From positions 1-7,595 of the forward strand of contig CABRZL010000093.1 of assembly GCA_902475435.1 (NCBI GenBank): a DNA stretch of 7,595 bases, given 5' to 3'. Of this stretch, positions 1-4,541 are shown one piece after another. Made by a program: the position numbers and the translations under genes. Positions within the stretch are counted from its first letter, which is position 1, and each line of letters opens with the position of its first letter. The DNA comes from an uncultured Eubacteriales bacterium (GTDB lineage Bacteria; Bacillota; Clostridia; Oscillospirales; Oscillospiraceae). The notes under the pieces were generated by a model. The model was not told the origin of the DNA. It saw nothing but the letters and a program-made list of their open reading frames with translations, and did not search any database.

Positions 1-99
1 AATCACAGCCGTAGCTGTGATAAAGGATTGTTCTGCCGCTTTATTAAAACTTCCGGCGTCAGCCACTTTGATAAATGTTTCAAGTTGTGGGTTATACAT
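1..99 (-). CDS. LysR-type transcriptional regulator, N-terminal fragment (runs off left edge)
   Basis: The first 33 codons of a gene that leaves the window at base 1. The translation starts MYNPQLETFIKVADAGSFNK and continues AAEQSFITATAVI. This is the standard start of a LysR-family regulator: a hydrophobic first helix (LETFIKVADAGSF), then the helix-turn-helix entry (NKAAEQ), then the start of the recognition helix. Family knowledge: these are about 300-aa DNA-binding regulators with a ligand-binding C-terminal domain. The target and ligand cannot be read from this fragment. The start at base 99 follows AGGCGG, which is embedded in the last codons of the upstream small DNA-binding protein gene. 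The intergenic gap is only 5 bases, so the two genes should share a transcript. The sequence looks intact as far as it goes. Confidence 0.88.
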   Translation of the reverse strand, partial: MYNPQLETFIKVADAGSFNKAAEQSFITATAVI

Positions 100-104
100 G
101 AATA

Positions 105-290
105 TCACCGCCTTTCTTGTTGGGTGCTACGCCTTCGTAAATCATTTGGTTTTTTAGAATTCCTGGGTATCATCCACGATCTGCCGAATCGTTCAACACC
201 GTCAATTCTTCCATCCTCACACAGCTTTTGAATTCGCCGTTCCGAGATTTCCCACTTTTCGGCTGCTTCTTTAACTGATATGTAATCCAT
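105..290 (-). CDS. Small helix-turn-helix DNA-binding protein (excisionase/MerR-like, HTH_17 type)
   Basis: A 61-aa basic protein starting MDYISVKEAAEKWEISERRI. The pattern VKEAAEKW-ISERRIQKLCEDGRI-GVERFGRSWMIP matches single-domain winged-helix proteins of the excisionase/MerR-like class: helix 1 at residues 5-12, recognition helix near 16-26, wing near 31-41 ending in the typical W-x-IP. The C-terminal tail (KKPNDLRRRS...) is basic and probably unstructured. I chose the start at base 290 because GGAGGG lies 5 bases upstream; an in-frame longer start (base 350) lies inside the untranslated leader and has no such site. It is first in an operon with the LysR-type gene, 5 bases downstream. The DNA target is unknown; family members act as recombination directionality factors or small transcription regulators. 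I see no integrase in the window to support an excisionase role. Confidence 0.85.
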   Translation of the reverse strand: MDYISVKEAAEKWEISERRIQKLCEDGRIDGVERFGRSWMIPRNSKKPNDLRRRSTQQERR

Positions 291-335
291 TTCGCCCTCC
301 ATAACATACGCATATCCGTATAATATAACACCTAT

Positions 336-364
336 ATTATATTTGTACATATGTATTTTGTCAA
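336..364 (-). promoter_or_regulatory. Near-perfect sigma-A promoter for the HTH/LysR operon, with palindrome in the spacer
   Basis: Read on the minus strand there is TTGACA (364-359), a 17-base spacer and TATAAT (341-336): both hexamers match consensus exactly at ideal spacing. Transcription should begin near base 329 and reach the GGAGGG site of the small DNA-binding protein gene. The spacer holds a perfect 10-bp palindrome, TACATATGTA (346-355), which would be well placed as a repressor site. That operator role is inferred. Confidence 0.85.
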
Positions 365-386
365 ATTTTCAAATTCGGCAAGCAAT

Positions 387-450
387 GCAATCTTCCGTAA
401 GATTGCGTATTATTGCAGATTTTCCGTTCCCGGAAAACCTGCAATAATGC
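387..450. repeat. Two abutting hairpins in a gene-free stretch
   Basis: Hairpin 1: GCAATCTT (387-394), loop CCGT, AAGATTGC (399-406), a perfect 8-bp stem. Hairpin 2 starts at the next base: a 20-base arm (407-426), loop TTCC (427-430) and a 20-base arm (431-450), pairing all along except two positions that can form G-U on one strand. The second arm contains TTATTGCAG/CTGCAATAA. No T-run follows either one, so they do not look like terminators. Such structures occur at transfer origins, replication origins and recombination sites; no relaxase or replication gene is visible here to decide. Between 451 and 549 I see only non-coding sequence. An open frame on the minus strand there (361-549) has no ribosome site and low-quality protein sequence. 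Confidence 0.7.
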
Positions 451-549
451 TTGTTGGTGACATATCCCCAAACCCCTGAGATCGCCACCTGCGGTGACGG
501 CTACGCTTTCTGCGAACGCTGAAAAACTCAAAAACAATATCCCTAACAT

Positions 550-600
550 GAAAAAACTCTATGCGAAAGATTTCGTGGTCGCATAGAGTTTTTCATTTTT
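550..600. terminator. Bidirectional Rho-independent terminator
   Basis: A perfect 14-bp inverted repeat, AAAAACTCTATGCG (552-565) and CGCATAGAGTTTTT (580-593), with a 14-base loop. On the plus strand the stem ends in a T-run followed by CATTTTT; on the minus strand it ends in six Ts. It can therefore stop transcripts from both sides and separates the decayed genes on the right from the HTH/LysR operon on the left. Confidence 0.8.
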
Positions 601-604
601 CCGT

Positions 605-634
605 TTACCTGGCATAACTCATAGTTTTTGTCAT
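605..634 (-). other. Possible 9-codon leader peptide ORF
   Basis: On the minus strand an AAGGAA motif lies just upstream of ATG (634-632), which opens a 9-codon frame, MTKTMSYAR, ending in TAA. The stop codon is about ten bases before the terminator stem at 593-552. Ribosome site, short frame and terminator in this order resemble an attenuation leader, but no gene that would be controlled follows directly. It may be only a relic of a once longer locus. Low confidence that it is translated. Confidence 0.25.
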
Positions 635-663
635 GTTTCCTTATGAGCTACCGCCTTTATGCC
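611..663. repeat. Nested inverted repeat
   Basis: The outer arms are GGCATAA (611-617) and TTATGCC (657-663), a perfect 7-bp match. The inner arms, directly inside on the left, are CTCATA (618-623) and TATGAG (642-647), a perfect 6-bp match with a 9-base bulge on the right. On the minus strand it lies just after the stop codon of the zinc-ribbon-like gene and encloses the start of the short ORF at 605-634. It could be an RNA structure or a protein-binding site; the function is unknown. Confidence 0.5.
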
Positions 664-688
664 GCAAGCTTTTTGTACGTTGTAGTAT

Positions 689-1155
689 TTAGAACTTATT
701 TCTGCGTTTTCGCAGTGTATAGTCATAACCGGGTTTTCCGCACCGGTCACAATTTTCCTTCTGCTTCTGGAACGGGTTCAACCTACTGATGATATAGGTG
801 CGAGTGTCTATGTACTCCTGCATACAGCAATTACAGAGGCAGCGAACCTCAGAACGTGCGGTACGCTGCCACCTTCCAAAAGTCTTTCTGAACGAATTAC
901 TGATGGTGTTCTGCAGCGTTTCATCATAGACAATGCCGATGTATTCATCCAGTTCATTCTGCTTGATCGTGCGCACCTGTTCAAGCAGAACAACAGATAC
1001 CAGCATTTAGCTACAGTAGTAATCGCTGCAATTATTGTGGCGGAGCTGTTCTCGTTGAAATTATCAGCATATCGTCCTTCGATTTTTTGAAATTCGGAGT
1101 GCTTGACCAAATCTCGAGTGAGGACTGCGGAATCGGTTTTGTCGTCTAAAGGCAA
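689..1155 (-). pseudogene. Frameshifted small gene with zinc-ribbon-like C-terminus, probably from a mobile element
   Basis: Two overlapping minus-strand frames seem to form one protein. The upstream part (from about 1155, LTRDLVKHSEFQKIEGRYAD, up to ...IIAAITTVA) reads sensibly until about base 1006. From there the sensible text continues in another frame: MLVSVVLLEQVRTIKQNELD and EYIGIVYDETLQN, ending KRRNKF at 689. The second frame, counted from its ATG at 1006, has paired cysteines C58/C61 and C86/C89 (CxxC...CDRC, followed by GYDY), a zinc-ribbon-like arrangement seen in small accessory proteins of clostridial conjugative elements. The ATG at 1006 directly follows an in-frame TAA and has no ribosome site, so I prefer a one-base frameshift to a true 105-aa gene. 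The original start is uncertain; only a TTG at 1155 without ribosome site is available. Function unknown. Confidence 0.5.
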
Positions 1156-1181
1156 AAAATAAGGTACGCCTTTGCAACGAA

Positions 1182-1440
1182 TTACAAAAGCGTCCCGGCA
1201 ATCGAAGTTGTAATTAAGTCGACAGGACCAATTTCCAAAGCATCCGCAATATTAATAAAACCTTAAGAAAAAAGGTTGAGCAATTCACAGTACCTAAATG
1301 GAACTGATATGTGAGCGGCTAACGTTAGTCTTCTCTGCCAACTGTCCCCGAGACAGCCCACGCATCTTCCGGATCATAGCGATGGCGATGCCCAAATGAA
1401 TGAATCTGTCTCTGTTTTCGAACTTGCTTTTCCTTTTCAT
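1182..1440 (-). pseudogene. Decayed Cro/C1-type (XRE) helix-turn-helix regulator
   Basis: From ATG at 1440 the minus strand reads MKRKSKFENRDRFIHLGIAI, then AMIRKMRGLSRGQLAEKTNV and SRSHISSI. This is a textbook XRE domain: LGxxI--IRKMRGLSRGQLAEKTNVSRSHIS is the helix-turn-helix. It then meets TAG where the family has glutamate (SSIE), so one nonsense change is clear. The expected remainder continues in two other frames: STFFLKVLL near 1275-1250, then NIADALEIGPVDLITTSI down to TAA at 1182-1184. At least two frameshifts are therefore needed as well. An intact version would be about 85 aa and act as a small phage- or element-type repressor. A 16-codon ORF (1490-1440, MSNQTTIKDQEMMHIE) overlaps its start by one base and may be the tail of a lost gene. 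The product cannot be functional as it stands. Confidence 0.82.
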
Positions 1441-1522
1441 TATTCAATGTGCATCATCTCCTGATCCTTTATAGTGGTCTGATTGCTCATCTTTATTATA
1501 ATTTCTTTCCTCTAAAAAAGCT

Positions 1523-2023
1523 GTGCCTGCACAAAAGCACTTAGCTAATGTTTTTAGCAATAGTAAAATCACTTGCTGCTTTTTCAGGCATAAAAATGCC
1601 CCTTCAAGCGTATATGAGAAGCTCGAAGAGGCTGTAGAAAAGATAATTGTCGATGAAGGTGCAACTCTTTTCCTCGTGGGAAACCAGGGCCGATTTGGCA
1701 GCATGGCGCTGAGCGTATTGCAAAAAATGAAAATAAAATATCCACACATCAGCTATAATGTGATATTGGTTTACATACCTAGAGAAAAGGATTTGTGGAA
1801 TCTATACGAGTATGGAGAGAGCATGCTGCCGTTAGGAATTGAAAGCGTTAATTCGCGCTGCGCGATCTCCTGGCGAAATAAATGGATGGTCAATGAGGCA
1901 GACGTTGTCATTGCTTATATTGCCCACTCTTGGGGCGGTGCTGCTGGATCATCCATCTGCACCAGTTCCACACGGCATCCAGCGGAAAACTGGCGGCTCA
2001 CCCGCTCGGCAATCTTCCTGTAA
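1523..2023 (+). pseudogene. Truncated SLOG-like (DUF1273/YpsA-type) protein
   Basis: The open frame (GTG start at 1523, 166 codons) contains a recognisable SLOG-type Rossmann core: ITCCFFRHK near residues 16-24, then EEAVEKIIVDEGATLFLVGNQGRFGSMAL, YPHISYNVILVYIP, a conserved AISWRNKWMV segment (AISRRNRWM in relatives), and DVVIAYIAHSWGGA near 128-141. Family knowledge: SLOG proteins bind nucleotide-derived ligands, and DUF1273-type members are common on clostridial conjugative elements. Two defects are visible. The usual GH in the FxGHR motif is RH (residue 22, codon AGG at 1586). Directly after HSWGGAA the family C-terminus is missing and the frame runs through unrelated sequence, which on the other strand encodes a DUF4314-like stub. 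No good ribosome site precedes the GTG, so the original start is probably lost too. Confidence 0.8.
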
Positions 2024-2028
2024 TCCAT
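1915..2028 (-). pseudogene. N-terminal stub of a DUF4314-like protein
   Basis: Minus-strand ATG at 2028 opens a 37-aa frame containing RQFSAGCRVELVQMDDPAAP and then PQEWAI-stop. The stretch (Y/F)xAGxRVELVxMDDPxAPP is the start of DUF4314-type proteins as I know them, which normally continue with a glycine-rich SH3-like segment (GTKGTV...) for another 40 aa or so. Here that part is absent: after APP the reading frame enters the antisense of the SLOG-like gene and stops. The stub therefore ends at a recombination junction near 1932-1940. These small proteins of unknown function are frequent on conjugative elements of Clostridia. The ribosome site (AAGTGA) is weak. Confidence 0.65.
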
Positions 2029-2062
2029 GATTCACTTTTTTTCACTCAGCCCAAATCTGGGG

Positions 2063-2292
2063 TCAGTGCAGGCTCAGCTGGAAAGCCGTAATAACCTTTC
2101 TTTCCCCTGTGCACCAGTCCGGGCAGCGGCTGTTGACCTTCGCCAGCCCATCCAGTGTGCAGCCCCGCTCCTGAAATGCGGCTATTGTCTCAATTAGACC
2201 GATAGACCGAAAAAGGTGCTGTTAATCCCTAGGTCTGTCCATCAGAACTACTGGTCGATGACGTTGTCGATTGCTGCGATTCTGTACTTCAT
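2063..2292 (-). pseudogene. Small broken gene of unknown function
   Basis: A strong GGAGG site precedes ATG at 2292, but the frame reads only MKYRIAAIDNVIDQ before TAG, with TGA two codons later. Downstream, another frame reads like ordinary protein: RSIGLIETIAAFQERGCTLD followed by GLAKVNSRCPDW and CTGERKVITAFQLSLH, ending in TGA at 2063-2065. I read this as one gene of about 75 codons interrupted by stop codons and a frameshift. I do not recognise the family with confidence. Position and strand (upstream of the DUF4314-like stub, same direction) suggest both were part of one mobile-element operon. Confidence 0.5.
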
Positions 2293-2334
2293 GGAGTGTG
2301 CCTCCTTCGTTTTGGTATGTACATATATCACTTT

Positions 2335-2364
2335 AACCGCCTGAAATAGCAAGCGGTTTTTCAG
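2335..2364 (+). repeat. Two interleaved inverted repeats (terminator-like / pseudoknot-like)
   Basis: Arms in order: AACCGC (2335-2340), CTGAAA (2341-2346), then GCGGTT (2353-2358), TTTCAG (2359-2364). Arm 1 pairs with arm 3 and arm 2 with arm 4, each a perfect 6-bp match. The first pair alone gives a weak terminator with TTTTT behind it on the plus strand, which could shield the downstream operon from upstream transcription. The ABAB order also permits an H-type pseudoknot or two alternative hairpins. Confidence 0.5.
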
Positions 2365-2430
2365 GAATAACCCCGACAAAAATTATCTCCGCGGAATGTT
2401 CATACTGCATAATGCACTCTTCACAGCACA

Positions 2431-2488
2431 GTGCGAAGACCGATTGAAAACAGTCGAATTATGCGTTATAATAAATACAATTTCGCAC
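2431..2488. promoter_or_regulatory. Inverted repeat bracketing the operon promoter, candidate operator
   Basis: GTGCGAA (2431-2437) and TTCGCAC (2482-2488) are perfect 7-bp inverted arms 44 bases apart. The left arm ends 6 bases before the -35 hexamer, and the right arm begins 9 bases after the -10, at the expected transcription start. A second small palindrome, TGCAT-A-ATGCA, lies at 2406-2416. Operator function is inferred from position; the Cro/C1-type gene immediately downstream would be the natural binding protein. Confidence 0.4.
2444..2472 (+). promoter_or_regulatory. Sigma-A promoter of the regulator-mod-res operon
   Basis: TTGAAA (2444-2449), a 17-base spacer and TATAAT (2467-2472). 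The -35 has one mismatch; the -10 and the spacing are ideal. The transcript would start near 2479 and reach the AAGAAGG ribosome site at 2496-2502 and the ATG of the regulator at 2509. I see no other convincing promoter before mod, so this one probably drives the whole type III cassette. Confidence 0.75.
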
Positions 2489-2508
2489 GTTAAACAAGAA
2501 GGTGTCGC

Positions 2509-2728
2509 ATGGCTGTATCATATAACCGCCTATGGAAACTTCTGATTGACAAAAAATGAGCCAAGCAGAAATGCGTAAGGCTGCTGATATTGCGCCCAAC
2601 ACTCTGACTCGAATGAGGAAGATAAAGAAGTCACGCTAACGGTACTGAGCCGAATTTGCAATGTGCTGGACTGCGACTTTGGGGACATTGTGGAATATAT
2701 TAAGGACGAGGAGAAAAACGATGGCTAA
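2509..2728 (+). pseudogene. Cro/C1-type (YozG-like) regulator with two single-base deletions, overlapping mod
   Basis: The intact protein would be about 73 aa. Frame 1 reads MAVSYNRLWKLLIDKK and stops at TGA (2557-2559). The sense continues one frame over as MSQAEMRKAADIAPNTLTRM, reaching RK near 2620. It then continues in a third frame as DKEVTLTVLSRICNVLDCDF and GDIVEYIKDEEKNDG, ending in TAA at 2726-2728. Together this is a canonical small XRE regulator of Firmicutes (MAVSY-LWKLLIDK...VLxxICxxLDCDxGDIxE). Each break needs one missing base: one in the A6 run at 2551-2556, one in the G at about 2619-2621. The first break creates ATGA, with ATG at 2556 overlapping the TGA. The gene's last 8 bases overlap the start of mod, so it was the first cistron of the restriction-modification operon and probably its repressor. 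Genuine decay and sequencing error in homopolymers are both possible. Confidence 0.85.
2708..2713 (+). promoter_or_regulatory. Ribosome binding site that fixes the mod start
   Basis: GAGGAG seven bases before ATG at 2721. The longer in-frame alternative (GTG at 2661) would add 20 residues encoded wholly inside the regulator gene and has no such site, so 2721 is preferred. Confidence 0.7.
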
Positions 2729-4541
2729 TCTATCCCAACAGAAACGCCAGCGGATGCTGGAATTTCTCCAGACCATCCGCGAGGAACATAAAGATGATGA
2801 CGATGTACTGGTTGCCATCGGTGAAATCGAGAGCGCGCTGAACGAGAAGAAATACGGCCTTGTGTGGGAGCGGCACGAGGAATCTGTTGACGTACAGATG
2901 CGGTATAATATCCCCGTGTTCACCGAGGTGCCGGAGCGGGAAATTAGCGCGGCACCCGGCGAAACCTACAACTTTCTGCTGGAAGGCGATAACCTCCATA
3001 GTCTGCGGCTGCTGGAAAAGACACATACCGGGAAGATTGATGTTATATACATTGATCCACCTTATAACACTGGCAGCAAGGATTTTATCTATGATGATGC
3101 GTATGTTGATTCTAATGATGGATTTAATCACAGTAAGTGGCTTTCTTTCATGTCTGAACGCCTCTCTATTGCAAGTAAGTTGCTATCTGATAAAGGTGTA
3201 ATCGTTATCAGTATTGGCTATCAGGAAGTACATAATTTGATGGTTTTGTGCCAAGAAATGTTTGATGATAAGCAAGTCGTTTGTGTTACGGTTCAAACTT
3301 CAGGCGGCAAGCCAAACGGTGGGTTTACATTTGTACAAGAGTACCTCGTATTTATCACCAAAGAGGACTTTCAGCCTAAAACAATGAGTTTTACTGGTGG
3401 TGTAGAACGCTCTCCATTCGAGGGATTAACCCTGAGTACCTTTGATAAAACGACACGGCCAAACCAAACATATCCTATTTTTATAGATAAGAAGACGATG
3501 CACATTGTGGGCGTTGGAAAATCGCTCACTGAAAGAGCAAATGAAAATATCTATACGGGTGACTTTAAAGATTTTCCTTTTGATTACTCCGAGGCCCCAG
3601 AAGGAACGGCGGCATTATGGCCTGTCAGCAGTAAAGGTGCAGAGTGCGTATGGCGCCTGATTTCACCTCGTCTGTTGCACGACTGGGAGAAAGGCTATAT
3701 TAAAGTAAGCAAAAATAAATCCAAAGCAAATCCGAATGAGTACAGTATTCAGTATTTGCCGGACGGAGTAATCAAAAAGATTGATTCAGGAGAATTGAAG
3801 GTCATTGGGCATGAAGACGGTATGCCCACTCTAATGTTCGGCAAAAACCAAACTGTAGGAAGTGAAATTCCGACTATCTGGGCAGAGAAAGACTTTTTTA
3901 CTACGAAAGGTTCTTCTCATGTTCGCTCTATCTTTGGAGATAAAAGATTTCCATACCCAAAGCCGCTGGAATATATTATCGAAATTCTGCGTGCGACAAC
4001 AGAGCCTAATAGTATTATCCTTGATTTTTTTGCTGGTTCTGGGACAACAGGCGAGGCTGTTTTAGAGCTAAACAAGTCTGATGCGGGAAGCAGGAAATTT
4101 ATACTCTGCACCAACAATCAGAATAACATTTGTACGGAAGTTACTTATCCACGACTGAAAACTGTGTTTACGGGAAAAAGAGAAGATGGCACTGTATTTT
4201 CAGATGGCCTCCCGGCCAATCTAAAATATTACCGTACAGATTTTGTTCCGAAGAACACGGAAGATGTGAGCGAAGCGCTGCTTGCCCACATTCAGGAGAT
4301 GATTCAGCTGGAGCATGGCGTGAAAATTGACGGCAGTGCCTACCGGATGATTATGTCAGACACGGAGGCGGATGAGCTGGAACAAAACTGGGCGCAGCAG
4401 GACGAAATCAAGGCGCTGTATATCTCCAAAAACGTGTTGCTGACTACCAGCCAGAATGAGCTGTTTGGCAGCGTAGAGATGCACATTATCCCGGATAACT
4501 ACTTTAAATTTGAGCTACAGGAGGTGGGCGAAGTATGGTAA
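2721..4541 (+). CDS. mod: Type III restriction-modification system, DNA N6-adenine methyltransferase subunit
   Basis: A 606-aa methyltransferase of the N6/N4-MTase family, beta-class motif order. The N-terminal part (residues 1-90) is charged and helical, followed by YNFLLEGDNLHSLRLLEKTH and the catalytic motif IV DPPYNTG (112-118). A long target-recognition region comes next, and the S-adenosylmethionine-binding motif I, LDFFAGSGTT (434-443), lies near the C-terminal third. Motif IV before motif I, the length (about 640 aa is usual) and the adjacent res gene identify it as Mod of a type III system. Mod recognises a short asymmetric site, methylates adenine on one strand, and is also needed by Res for cleavage. 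The stop codon lies inside the start of res (7-base overlap). The ends are 51-53% G+C in sampled 240-base stretches (2761-3000, 4261-4500), while 3121-3360 is about 39%, so the target-recognition part appears to have another origin. No simple-sequence tract suggesting phase variation was seen. All key motifs are intact. Confidence 0.95.
   Translation: MANLSQQKRQRMLEFLQTIREEHKDDDDVLVAIGEIESALNEKKYGLVWERHEESVDVQMRYNIPVFTEVPEREISAAPGETYNFLLEGDNLHSLRLLEKTHTGKIDVIYIDPPYNTGSKDFIYDDAYVDSNDGFNHSKWLSFMSERLSIASKLLSDKGVIVISIGYQEVHNLMVLCQEMFDDKQVVCVTVQTSGGKPNGGFTFVQEYLVFITKEDFQPKTMSFTGGVERSPFEGLTLSTFDKTTRPNQTYPIFIDKKTMHIVGVGKSLTERANENIYTGDFKDFPFDYSEAPEGTAALWPVSSKGAECVWRLISPRLLHDWEKGYIKVSKNKSKANPNEYSIQYLPDGVIKKIDSGELKVIGHEDGMPTLMFGKNQTVGSEIPTIWAEKDFFTTKGSSHVRSIFGDKRFPYPKPLEYIIEILRATTEPNSIILDFFAGSGTTGEAVLELNKSDAGSRKFILCTNNQNNICTEVTYPRLKTVFTGKREDGTVFSDGLPANLKYYRTDFVPKNTEDVSEALLAHIQEMIQLEHGVKIDGSAYRMIMSDTEADELEQNWAQQDEIKALYISKNVLLTTSQNELFGSVEMHIIPDNYFKFELQEVGEVW

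Noticed and set aside
2..21. Perfect 8-bp inverted repeat ATCACAGC/GCTGTGAT at the left edge
   Set aside because: It lies in the recognition-helix codons of the LysR-type gene and is explained by coding sequence; no regulatory reason to place a site there.
361..549. Minus-strand frame of 62 codons with a hydrophobic start resembling a signal peptide
   Set aside because: No ribosome site; it begins inside the terminator stem and runs through two hairpins, and the composition is not protein-like.
1444..1749. Minus-strand frame of 101 codons
   Set aside because: It is antisense to the SLOG-like gene, whose protein sequence is recognisable; the antisense frame shows no family features.
2661..2720. 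Extended N-terminus for mod starting at GTG 2661
   Set aside because: The 20 extra residues are encoded inside the regulator gene and there is no ribosome site; ATG 2721 has GAGGAG at proper distance and the family-like N-terminus begins there.
2721..4541. Phase-variable simple repeats in mod
   Set aside because: Looked for tetra- or pentanucleotide tracts or long homopolymers as in Neisseria or Haemophilus mod genes; none present.
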